DNA of 64,000 nucleotides from Flaveria trinervia (taxonomy: Eukaryota > Streptophyta > Magnoliopsida > Asterales > Asteraceae), in assembly GCA_025506515.1 (NCBI GenBank), contig CM046452.1, positions 69,892,580 through 69,956,579 of the forward strand, read 5' to 3'. The notes beneath the pieces are model-generated. The model was not told the origin of the DNA, did no database searches, and saw only the letters and a list, made by a program, of their open reading frames with translations. A program made the position numbers and the translations under genes. Numbering within the stretch: the first letter of the stretch is position 1; the number at the start of each line of letters is the position of its first letter. Positions 33,486 to 44,129 of the stretch are shown here, piece by piece.

Positions 33486-36400
33486 ATGACTACTCCTTCT
33501 AATGACCCTCATAATACTGGTTCCTCAACCAAGCCTCTGATGTTGGTTAGGACTGAGTATAACATATGGCAACGAAGAATGCTCCATCATCTGTTTGTTA
33601 ACAGTTCAGGTTGTTGGACATCTGTGGTACATGGTCCACATAAGCCTATGGTGAACAATCCGGAAACCAACCAAATGGTTCCGAAGAAGAAGGAACAATA
33701 CTCTGATGAGGATTGAAAACTGTTTGAGATTGATGCTAAAGCTCATGGAATTCTGGCCATGGCACTGCCTAATGAAATCTATTCTGGGCTTATGCATCAT
33801 GAAACTGCTCATGACCTCTGGAAGGCACTGAAAGAACAATTTGGTGGTACTGGTGAGGTCTTAGCAAACAATAGGGAAATACTTGCCCAACAATATGAGA
33901 CATTTGCTCATAGGAAGGGTGAGACTCTGACTCAACAGTTTGAGCATTTTTCATGTTTGATCTCTGAGCTGAAAATGGTCAAACATGAATACACTAATAG
34001 CCAGATGAACCACAGATTCCTCATATCACTGCCTGAGAGATGGGACACATATACAATTGTCCTACGCTCTAATGCAAATCTGGATAGCCTATCTCTCACC
34101 TAACTTCATGGGAAACTACTTACATTTGAAAGAGAGATAGAGCAGAAAAGGAAACTGGCATCATCAGGAAAGCTCACTGAAGACTTTGTACCAGGGAACA
34201 CTGCCTTGTTCGGTCATGAGTCAGAATATGCTGCATCAGAAAGTAATTATGATGAGCATATAAATTTCTCTTCAAACAGTTCTGATCATGCATTTGTGAG
34301 TGTTGATAGTCAGTCAGGCTGTAATAGTGACAATTTGTGCTTCATTATGGATGATTTGAAAGGTATAGTTGATGATGACTTAGAAGAGATGGATATTCTG
34401 AGCCAAATGGCCTTGATTAATATCAGATCTCAGAAGTTCTACAAGAGAACTGGTAGGAAATTCCCTGGACTCTCTGGCAAAACCAAAGTTGGTTTTGACA
34501 AGAGTAAGTTGAGGTGTCACAAATGCCACAGGCTTGGGCACTTTGCAAGAGAGTGTAGATCATCTGGATCTAACTCCTCTGCACCCTTTGTGACTTTTCC
34601 AAGTAATATTCAACAAAACAAAGGGCAACATCCTGCTAGTTCTGGTCATCAATCACAACCTCTATCTCCTGCATATTTTGTCCCTCAGGGTCCAATGCCA
34701 TATCCATATCCCTGCTATTACATGCCACAAACCAGTCAAGTTCAAGTACCCATTGCTCAACAACCACCTGCTCTTCCTGAGCCTCAACCTTCCTAATCTC
34801 ATCAACAATCTCAACCTCAACAACACAGCTTTTTCACCCTAGGAGTTGTTGACTGGAGAAGTTTACCAGATGATATGTCTAGTCATGAACAACTGTTTTC
34901 TGGTGCTGGTCAACATGGTGGTGACAATCTTTTGGAAACCTTGCTCTTATGGCCCTGGAGTCTGCTGATACCTCATCTTCTAATGCCTTCACACCACAGG
35001 TATCACAGGTATCCTCTGAGGCCAAAGCCAAGCTATGTTCTAAAACATGCATAGCTGCATTTGCATCTATTAGAGAAGCAAATGTAGCTTTAATTAACAA
35101 GAACATTGAGCTAGAACAAATAATATCCAAAAGAAAAGCTGAATTTGAGTCTGTGCTTAATGATAAGAATGATAAGATTTACAAAATTAAATGCCAAATC
35201 ACTGATGATAAGGCTAGGGAAGAGGTACTTCTAGAGAAGTACAGAGACCTCAAAGAAACACTTGCAGCTACCCAGGTAGAGTGTGATCGATGGGTACATT
35301 CCTGCAAGGGTTTTGAAATGCTTCTCAGTAAGCAGTCTGCTTCCAATATGAAGTTTGGAATTGGTTATAATCACACTGCTCCTCCTACAGATTTTACTCC
35401 AAGAGCAGAGGTAGAATCTGATGGAGAAAACAATAACCAATCCTTTTCATCATGTGATCTACTATCTGATACAGCATCATCAGAGGTTGGAGTCAGCATT
35501 AATGCCTCCCAAAACCTATCAGCTGATGTTGATGGTTCAAATGCTGACACTCATATGATCAAACGGTTGATCACTCCAGGTGGTATTTCACAAAGTACTG
35601 AAAGTACAAAAGAGCAAGTCATAACACCTGGAGAACAAACCCAAACTACTGCATGTACTAAAGTACAGAAAACTACCAGTAGAAAGGGTGGGAAAACTAC
35701 TGAAGAGATATCAAGAAAGCATGTACTGCAAGGAAGAAAACTGCTAGTACTGGTCGCAAACTGCTGAAGAATAAGTCTTCAGTAGTTTCGTCTTCTTCAG
35801 CAGATGATCAACTTAAGATGAAGAAAAAGCCATGTGAAATATATGGCTTATTCAATCATCTTACTGATGATTGCTGGTATAAAAAGGGCTCCAAACTCAA
35901 ACACAATGAGAACCTTAAAAAGAAAATGGATAAAATGAAAATTGAGTTTGAAACCAAGTTTGTACCAGCAACATCAAAACCTGTAACCCCAACATCATCA
36001 TGTGATCTACTATCTGATACAGCACCATCAGAGGTTGGAGTCAGCATTAATGCCTCCCAAAACCTATCAGTTGATGTTGATGGTTCAAATGCTGACACTC
36101 ACATGATCAAACGGTTGATCACTCCAGGTGGTATTTCACAAAGTACTGAAAGTACTAAAGAGCAAGTCAGAACACCTAGAGAACAAACCCAAACTACTGC
36201 ATGTACTAAAGGACATAAAACTGCCAGTAGAAAGGGTGGGAAAACTACTGAAGAAGATATCAAGAAAGCATGTACTGCAAGGAAGAAAACTGCTAGTACT
36301 GGTCGCAAACTGCTGAAGAATAAGTCTTCAGTAGTTTCATCTTCTTCAGCAGATGATCAACTTAATATGAAGAAAAAGCCATGTGAAATATGTGGCTTAT

Positions 36401-36675
36401 TCAATCATCTTACTGATGATTGCTGGTATAAAAAGGGCTCCAAACTCAAACACAATGAGAACCTTAAAAGGAAAATGGATAAAATGAAAATTGAGTTTGA
36501 AACCAAGTTTGTACCAGCAACATCAAAACCTGTAACCCCAAAATCCAAAAAAAAAACCAAAAAGGAAGGGGTTAATCAGGCAACAGCTGAGGTTGCTCAA
36601 AGGGAGATGGTACAACACAGGAATCCATCAATTTCACGCACTAATATGTCTGATGAGCTAAAGGCTTTATCATAG
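33486..36675 (+). pseudogene. Copia copy 2 gag (long, two zinc knuckles, coil), with stops
   Basis: The gag reading starts at ATG 33486 (MTTPSNDPHNTG). It includes a UBN2-like capsid (ALPNEIYSGLMHHETAHDLW; LTQQFEHFSCLISELKM), the knuckle CHKCHRLGHFARECR near 34514-34560, a Gln/Pro-rich stretch, a coiled-coil segment (34949-35430: KNIELEQIISKRKAEFESVL) and knuckles CEIYGLFNHLTDDCW (35830) and CEICGLFNHLTDDCW (36382). The two last knuckles are copies from a ~550-bp tandem duplication; the first has a Cys-to-Tyr change. In-frame stops at 33714 (TGA), about 34101 (TAA), 34794 (TAA) and 36673 (TAG) are also in copy 1. In a live element gag packages RNA. Confidence 0.85.
35448..36545. repeat. ~550-bp internal tandem duplication in gag, copy 2
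   Basis: TCATCATGTGATCTACTATC starts unit 1 at about 35448 and unit 2 at about 35997. Both run through ATGATCAAACGGTTGATCAC, the Lys-rich stretch and the zinc knuckle. The same duplication is in copy 1 (about 25755 and 26303), so it predates the array. Confidence 0.9.
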
Positions 36676-36914
36676 AATCAGACACAACTTGTTATGATGG
36701 TTCAACATCTATTGGGAAGAGTCAACCAATTAGATGCTCCTATGCTGAAACCACAGAGAAGAAAATCCATGCCAAAGGATTCTTCTTCTTCACCATCTCC
36801 ATCCCCTCAGGCTGTTCTTCATAGCAAATCTTTTAGTTTACCATCTGTTGATGTGAACAAACCCAAAACCAAAAAGGTTTGGGTCTCAAAAACTAACTAA
36901 TTTATTATGATTGT

Positions 36915-39900
36915 AGGGTTCTTCAGCATGCCACAGTAGCATCTGGTATGTAGACAGTGGAGGATCTATGCATATGACAGGGAACAACTCTCTTCTTCAT
37001 GATTACTCTCAAAGAAAGAAGGGGTTTGTTTCTTTTGGCAATGATGCTAAGGGTTACATCATTGGTAAAGGCTTTGTCTCCAATGGGGAAATAAGGTTTG
37101 ATGATGTTAACCATGTGGAGAATCTCAAGTACAATCTCTTGAGTGTCAGTCAAATGTGTGATAAAGGTCATGTTGCTCTTTTCACCAGTCAGAACCGCAG
37201 GATTCTGTCATCCAAAGATCTGAGTTTGATTGATAAGGTGTTGGATGATCATACTCTCCTGAGGGCCAACAGGACAGGAAGAGTGTATGCCTTAGATCTT
37301 TCCAAGAAAATAGATCTCAAAGGCCATCCTTGCCTATTTTCCAAGGCTTCTCCTCAAGAATCTATTCTATGGCATAGAAGGCTGGGTCATGTGAATCTTA
37401 AAATCTTGAATCAGCTGATACATCATGGTTTAGTAAGGGGATTGCCTATGAAGGAGTTCAAATGTGAAGACAACTGCACTGCTTGTTTGAAAGGAAAACA
37501 GCACAAAGTCTCATTCCCTCCTATTGAAGAACCGAAGTCAATTGCCTGCTTGCAATTACTACACATGGATATCTTTGGTCCTGTGAGAGTAATGAGTATG
37601 GCAAAGAAGAAATACTGACTGGTAATTATGGATGATTACTCCAGATTTGTATGGACTTTCTTCTTGCATTCAAAGGATGAGGCTGCTCAGACGATTATAA
37701 ACTTTATGTTGTATGTTGAGAAGCAGTATTCCCTATCTGTCAAGTGTATCAGAAGTGATAATGGAACAGAATTTAGAAACCATACACTTGATGATTTTTA
37801 TCTCTCAAAGGGAATCAAGAGGCAGTTTAGCATCCCAAGGACTCCAGAACAAAATGGAGTAGTAGAGAGAAAGAACAGAACCCTAATTGAAGCTGCAAGG
37901 TCCATGTTGGCTGACTCTGGTTTGCCACTGACCTTTTGGGTTGAAGCTGTTAACACAGCTTGCTATGTGCTGAATAGAGCCTTAGTAAATCAGAGGTTGA
38001 TGAAGACTCCATATGAAGTTCTACATCATTTGGCTCCTCTAATTTCATTTTTTAGAGCCTTTGGGTGTCCTTGTTTCATTCTCAACACAAAGGATCAACT
38101 CCACAAATTTGATCCTAAGGTGGATGCAGGGTATTTTGTTGGTTATTCATCTGCTTGCAAGGCATACAGAGTCTTCAACTGCAGAACAAAGATAGTTGAA
38201 GAGACTCCGCATGTGAAGTTTAATGAATCTCCAAAGGACAAGATTCCACAAAACCCTGTGGAGTTATTTGATTTGGACATACTGCAATATGTTCCTTATC
38301 AGGCTTCAGCTGTTGCTCCTGTCAACAGTTCTCCACCTGGTGGTATTGATGATGATGATAATATCAATACTCACCTATTCAAGTTTAGTGATCAACTGCT
38401 TGAGTCCACTAAACTTGATGTTCCTGTAGCTTCAGCAGTTCCATCCATAACAAATGCTGATGAGATCTCTGCTTCCTCTACATCTTTTGATTTGCCATCT
38501 CATTCTTGGTTTCAAGAGTCTGCATCACCATCTGCTGCTGCTGAAGGTCCTACAAACACTTGCACAGATCTCATTGTTTATCAAGAGCTGAAGAATCACC
38601 CAATGTCTCAAATCATTGGTGATATCAATGCTGGTGTTTCAACAAGAAGTCAATTGTCCAATTTCTGCTTCTATGCTCTCTTCATTAGTCAGCAAGAGCC
38701 AAAGAACTATCACATTGCTTTAAGGGACAATGGATGGGTTGAAGCCATGCAGCTTGAGCTACTTCAGTTCAACAAGCAACAAGTGTGGGAACTGGTTCCT
38801 CTACCCCCAGGTAAGTGTGCAATAGGCACTAAATGGGTGTTTAGGAATAAAACAAATGAAAATGGGCTTATTGTTAAGAACAAGGCCAGACTGGTTGTTC
38901 AGGGGTTTGCACAGGAAGAAGGTATTGATTATGATGAAACCTTTGCTCCTGTAGCCAGATTGGAGGCAATTAGATTGTTCTTAGCCTATGTTGTATTCCA
39001 CAATCTTAAAGTTTTTCAAATGGATGCTAAAAGTGCATTTTTATATGGTAAAATAAAAGAAGAGGTTTATGTGTGTCAACCGCCAGGTTTTGAGGATAAT
39101 AAACATCCAGATTGGGTATACAAGCTTGATAAGGCTCTTTATGGGTTGAAACAAGCTCCTAGAGCCTGGTATGAGACATTATCAAATTTTCTTCTTCAAA
39201 ATAATTTCACTAGAGGCTCCATAGATAAAACTTTGTTCATTAAGAAGGTGGATCAGCATAAGCTACTTGTTCAAATTTATGCTGATGATATTATTTTTGC
39301 ATCCTCTGATCCCCAGTTGTGTGATGATTTTACCAAATTAATGCAAAAGAAGTTTGAAATGAGTGCAATAGGAGAATTACAGTTCTTTTTAGGATTGCAA
39401 ATCAAACAAAAGGCTAATGGGACTTTCATTCATCACTCTAAATATACAAAAGATCTTTTGAATAAGTTTGATTTACAAAACTGTAAGCCCTGTTCTACTC
39501 TCATGTGCCACACCACTCAACTGGATACAGATCAGAAAGGTAAAGCTGTTGATGAAACACTTTACAGATGTATGATTGGGTCCTTGATGTACTTAACAGC
39601 TTCTAGACTAGATATCTTGTTTGCAACTTGTGTTTGTGCTAGATTTCAGGCTGCTCCTAAAGAGTCTCATTTGATTGCAGTCTAGAGGATCTTTAGATAT
39701 CTGCAAGGTACACAATCTCTAGGTTTATGGTATTCCACTAGACACTCTTGCAAATTAGTTGCTTTTTCTGATAGTGACTATGCAGGGTGTAAGTTAACGA
39801 GAAAGTCAACTTCTGGTGGATGTCAATTCCTAGGCAACTGTTTGATTTCTTGGCAGAGTAAGAAACAAACATCTGTTGCTACATCCACTGCTGAAGCAGA

Positions 39901-40222
39901 GTACATTGCTGCTGCAAGTTGTACATCTCAGGTACTCTGGCTTCAGAACCAACTTTTGGATTATGGCATTACAGAGACTAAGACTCCATTATTAATGGAC
40001 AGTGCTTCAGCTCTTTGCATTGTCAAGAATCCTATCCAGCATTCTAGGACCAAACATATTGAGATCAGACACCATTTTATTAGGGACTGTTTTGAAAAAG
40101 GTCTGATTGATCCAAAGTTTGTGCCTAGTGCTGATGAGCTTGCAGACATTTTTACTAAGCCTTTGGATAATTCAACTTTCCAAAACCTAGTGTTAAGGCT
40201 TGGTATGCTACAGCTAGAATAA
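36915..40222 (+). pseudogene. Copia copy 2 pol (protease, integrase, RT, RNase H), near-intact
   Basis: Protease active site WYVDSGGSMHMTG (36945); pre-integrase HRRLGHVNLKILNQL with CTACLKGKQH (37375-37500); integrase D-D-E at LHMDIFGP, RSDNGTEF and EQNGVVERKNR; long frame 37628-39685 with RT motifs QMDAKSAFLYGKI and YADDIIFASS; RNase H STAEAEYIAAAS and ADIFTKPLDN, ending at 40222. Only two stops interrupt the body: TGA at 37616 (KKY*LVIMDD) and TAG at 39683 (IAV*RIFRY), both single-base changes shared with copy 1. About 1100 residues fits a Copia pol. It is the least damaged gene in the window. Confidence 0.93.
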
Positions 40223-40961
40223 GTGACAACTACTGATGATCTCAGTAAACAAGTACCGATGATCATTAGTAAACATGTCACAAATAAGTACTGATTCTGT
40301 TACAAACTACTGATGTAGTTATAACTACTGATGTTAGTAAAAATAGATAAGTACTGATGTCCTATGAAACAACTGAAACAGCCAAAAAGACTGATGAGTA
40401 AGTGTTGAGGACAGTATGAAACAGCTGAAAAGCTAAGAATTAATGAAATCTACTGATGGGAATTTTCTCTTCAGTTGTTTTACAACTGTTGTTTCATCTT
40501 AAACAACTAAAGCAAACCAATGTCTTCAGTAGTTTCACAACTACTGATGACTAACACCAAGTCTTCAGTCGTTTACAACAACTGATGACAAAACCAATGT
40601 CTTCAGTAGTTTCACAACTACTGATGACTAACACCAAGTCTTCAATCGTTTACAACAACTGATGACAAAACCATGTCTTCTGAAACTACTGATGACTAAC
40701 ACCAAGTCCTCAGTTGTTTCTAACATCTGAAGTCAAACCCATGGTTTTCAGTAGTTTTATAACTGTTGATGCCTAAAACCAACACTTCAGTTGTTTTAAC
40801 CTCTGAAGGTTAATACCACGTCATCAGTCGTTTAAAACTACTGATGATTAACACCAAACCCTTCAGTTGTTTTATAACCCATACCCTATAAATACCTAAT
40901 CCTACAGAGCTTCATTATCTCAAACCTAATTTTCAAAAACTCCGAACCTTCTCTCACATTA
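40223..40961 (+). repeat. Hairpin-rich spacer after RNase H, copy 2
   Basis: A series of imperfect inverted repeats, CAGTAGTT-n4-AACTACTG and variants, at about 40526-40545, 40568-40585, 40604-40623, 40646-40660 and 40823-40848, separated by ACTAACACCAAG-type linkers. A TATA-like CCTATAAATACC occurs at 40885-40896, 66 bases before the extra ORF. Confidence 0.75.
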
Positions 40962-41969
40962 ATGGCGACCATGCAGCTTAAACCAAGACACAACTGTGTT
41001 GCCTACCTTACCAAATCACCTTTCTGGACGAAGTTTGATACTGCCATTGATCTAATGGTCCATTCTCTATACAAAACGGCCTTCCTTATCAATCCTACCA
41101 TTTATGTCGAATCCCTAAATCAGTTCTGGATGAACGTCACCCTTACCACTGGGGAGAATGACACCGAGTCTCTCCAGTCGTTCGTCAACTACCGTAAGGT
41201 GGTCATCACTCCGGCAATCATTCGCCAAACCTTACAACTGGATGATGCCACCTTTCCCGCTGGATATTCAAGGGCACCACTGATCTATCCTTTGCCCAAC
41301 ATGGATACCAGGGTACCCTCAGTGCTTCTACCATCCTAAAGAAGCATTTCCATGACGCTGAACGCCTTATTTTTCATATGGTGAATGTCTGCCTAGCCCC
41401 TAAGACTTCTTCTTGGGATCAAATGTCAACCAAGTGGCAGCAGGTATTCTTCTCTATCCTTGAGCAACAAAACTTAAATTTTCTGAAATAATATTTCTTG
41501 AACTTAAGGATATGGCCTCAAAACCTATTGCTAACCGATGGATATTATATCCACGGTTCATAATGGCCATTATAGAGAACCAGTTGAAAGCTGAGGGACT
41601 TGTTGGCCTTGGAGTCCCTGCCATGGTTGTATTGCCTGAGGTATACTCCAGGCACAACTCAGACCAGTCACTCAAACAGGCTGCCAAGCTGCGAAAACCC
41701 ACGCAGCTGGAACCCACAGCCACCACCTCCAAATCCAAAGTCCCCACCAACCCAAACACAAGAAACCCAAAAAAGCTGCTCAGGGAGATGAGTCCCCTGA
41801 GGATGCCTCTGTACCACAAATACAGGAAATACATACTGGTTATAACCCCCCAGTTATCTCCATGACTCAACCTGCTACAACTGCTCAGGCTTCCTCTCAA
41901 CAGGAGCCTGCAGCAACCTCATTCGGGGCACCTATACATCTAGAACCTTCCTCATTTGAGCTGATCTAG
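40962..41969 (+). pseudogene. Extra ORF downstream of Copia pol, copy 2
   Basis: Starts MATMQLKPRHNCVAYLTKSP and contains NPTIYVESLNQFW and AIIRQTLQLDDATFP, then LKKHFHDAERLIFHMVNVCL and WDQMSTKWQQVF in a second frame. A third frame holds MASKPIANRWILYPRFIM and a Lys/Pro-rich tail. The whole would be about 330 residues, sense to pol. There are frame breaks at about 41270-41330 and 41480 in both copies. I see no signal peptide or membrane segment, so a classic envelope is not supported. It resembles accessory ORFs found after pol or near gag in aster-family retroelements (recollection, not a search). Function unknown. Confidence 0.6.
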
Positions 41970-42057
41970 AAGACAAAAAGACCAATCTTTCTGCCATAAT
42001 AAGTGGGACATCTTCAATAAGCTTAAAGGTTTTGGTTGCATTGGTTCAGGGGGAGTT

Positions 42058-42996
42058 TGTTGGACCAAAAGAACCAATGAGCTAGATCAGAAAAATCTTT
42101 AAGTCCCACAAGACATCACAACAACTGCTGAAGACTTGATCAGATGTTTGACAAAGTCTGAAGATCAACAGCTGAAGACTAAAGTACTGAAGACTTCAAC
42201 AGCTGAAGAACAAAGTCTGAAGATCAACAGCTGAAGACTAAAGTACTAAAGACTTCAACAGCTGAAGACTAAAGTACTAAAGACTTCAACAGCTGAAGAC
42301 TAAAGTCTGAAGATCAACAGCTGAAGACTAAAGTACTGAAGACTTCAACAGCTGAAGACCAAAGTCTGAAGATCAACAGCTGAAGACTAAAGTACTGAAG
42401 ATCACAGCTGAAGTACAAAGACCGAAGACATCAGCTGAAGACATCAGCTGATGACAACAACTGAAGTTCAAGAAGTCCAAGTACTGAAGCCTTCAGAGTT
42501 TGTCACAACAGCTGAAGAAGCATTCTTCAGTTGTTGTGATGGTTTCCTTTCAGTAGTTTTCTTTTCTATTTCAGTACTTGTAAAACGACTGAAGAGCATG
42601 TTCTTCGGTCGTTGTTGTTTCAGTAGTTTCTTTTCAGTAGTTGTAGTGATAGTTGACACTTGGTATTTTTGTAAGAAGATGTCAGCTGTTTAACATCTTC
42701 AGTAGTTGTGTTAACTTTCAGTAGTTAAATAACAGTTAGATGTCACTGTCAAATGACATCAGCTGACGTCAGCTTCCCTTATAAAAGGAAAGATGACCTA
42801 ATTGTAACGTTGCGTGAAAGTCAGCCGAAGCGTGTATTGAATGAATATATTCCTTTTGGCAGAAATTCTCTCTCTATAACAAACACTGTTTCATTGATAA
42901 ATTTAGTGTGTTCTTGTTTAAATTTGTTAATTCGTGGGCTCATTCTGTTGCAAATCCAATCTAGTTGATCAAACTAGATGCTGAGATCTAGTAACA
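42058..42996 (+). mobile_element. Copia LTR3 (939 bp)
   Basis: The start TGTTGGACC follows the polypurine tract CAGGGGGAGTT (42047-42057). The end reads GATCTAGTAACA instead of GATCCTAACA, a small change at the very terminus. It is the most divergent of the three LTRs in its right half. Confidence 0.92.
42761..42787 (+). promoter_or_regulatory. LTR3 core promoter: palindrome + TATA box
   Basis: AGCTGACGTCAGCT at 42761-42774 and TATAAAAG at 42780-42787. Confidence 0.75.
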
Positions 42997-43145
42997 GGTT
43001 GCGGTTGGATAGCTTGAATTTGAGCAACAAGGGTGGGGAGTACAGCGGCCATTTGAGTTGTAACCAATTCAGCTATCTTAAGGTCGGAGTTCTTGGGGCG
43101 ACGAGTTCAACGTGCTTGACAAGCTTGACAATGAAGAGGAGGCAT
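42997..43145 (-). pseudogene. Gypsy gag N-terminus
   Basis: The minus strand starts at ATG 43145 (MPPLHCQACQAR), has TGA at codon 13, then continues in the same frame with AELVTTQMAAVLPTLVAQIQ, typical of the short helix before the gag capsid in plant gypsy elements. It ends at the Copia LTR3 boundary. The continuation is at 22678 downward, but the capsid core is missing. Confidence 0.75.
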
Positions 43146-43884
43146 TCTAAAAATAATAAAAGTGAGACAATATGAGATTTTGGGTAACTAGTCCAAATAT
43201 GATGGTGATTAATGTAAATATGAGATTGTAGTGAAATATTTTGTGAACCTTATAAAAAACCATTTTAACACATGAATATATATATATATATATTGAAATT
43301 TGAAACGTTAAGATTTGAGGCGGGAAATACATACATGAATCACCGTGACTTGTTGTCCCGACAGTAATGTTAAGGAAATACGAGGTAATGCGGGGAGTCA
43401 AAACGTTGCACGAATCATCGCGTCTTTCATGTTTCAACCAAGATCATAAAATGGGATAAAATGAGAAGTCAAGACCACTAGTTCATGTATCACCGTGGCT
43501 TTCATGATTCACAACTCAAAGCAAATCAAAATCAAGGGAGGGATCAAAACAATAGTCCACATCTCACCGTGGCTTTCATATTTCAATCCAAAAATATTAA
43601 TGGAGGTAATCGGAACGGTTATGGTGACTGCTTAAAGTTAGCAACCCATATAACGCGCATTCGTTTTGCCAAAGGTTCACATCTATAAGGTCAAACACCT
43701 TGATTTGAACCTTCCAGGTAAGTAAATCACCTTTGATTCTCGAAATCGTTTTGCCAAAGGTTCACATCTAGGTATTTTTCTTCTTCCAGTTAGTACAAAC
43801 CCGTTATAATGTCACGCTTTAAGGAGATGAGAAATATCGAAAAATTTGGGACCCAAACTCAAATTTTGTGATCCATAATTGATT

Positions 43885-43915
<31 letters not shown>

Positions 43916-44114
43916 TTAAGGTAAGGTAAGGATACCTTGGATTTCTATAAAAGTGTGTGTGTGTGTGTGTGTACATGAGGGTAGATGAAATAAATAAGTA
44001 AATAAGAACAAATAAACAATCAAGTAGGCTAACACGTATAGGCAACACGTTTTGGGACCCTAAAGCATAAACTATAATAGGTCGTTACGTCTAACCACCT
44101 ATGCTATAGTCATA
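43146..44114 (-). mobile_element. Gypsy 5' untranslated leader
   Basis: Non-coding DNA between the primer binding site and gag. It contains four diverged ~75-bp repeats around CATGAATCACCGTGRCTT (near 43333, 43408, 43481 and 43558), a duplicated CGTTTTGCCAAAGGTTCACA (about 43663 and 43747), and simple repeats: AT (43275-43294), TTTA (43883-43917) and GT (43953-43972). Confidence 0.7.
43883..43972. repeat. TTTA and GT microsatellites
   Basis: (TTTA)n at 43883-43917 and (GT)10 at 43953-43972, inside the gypsy leader. Confidence 0.95.
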
Positions 44115-44126
44115 GCTCTGATACCA
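44115..44126 (-). other. Gypsy primer binding site
   Basis: The minus strand reads TGGTATCAGAGC, three bases from the LTR edge at 44130. It confirms minus orientation and 44130-46456 as the 5' LTR. Confidence 0.92.
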
Positions 44127-44129
44127 ATC

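Larger units (their letters stand above)
22679..42996 (+). mobile_element. Tandem Copia array: LTR1-internal1-LTR2-internal2-LTR3
   Basis: Three LTRs (22679-23585, 32342-33277, 42058-42996) alternate with two internal regions of about 8.76 and 8.78 kb that are almost identical and share the same premature stops. The order protease-integrase-RT-RNase H is Copia. The long gag with coil and two zinc knuckles plus an extra ORF after RNase H suggest a Sirevirus-like lineage. The outer flanks do not show a matching 5-bp duplication (TTACC left, GGTTG right). Diagnostic sites show LTR2 is a hybrid of LTR3 (left) and LTR1 (right), as expected from unequal crossing-over. Confidence 0.92.

Noticed and set aside
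22679..42996. Two independent Copia insertions side by side
   Set aside because: Independent insertions would each have two LTRs and host DNA between them. There are three LTRs, no DNA between the copies, and a hybrid middle LTR.
42991..42996. GTAAC at the right edge matching GTTAC at the left edge (22673-22677) as a target duplication
   Set aside because: The two are in inverted, not direct, orientation, and the right one lies within the LTR end.
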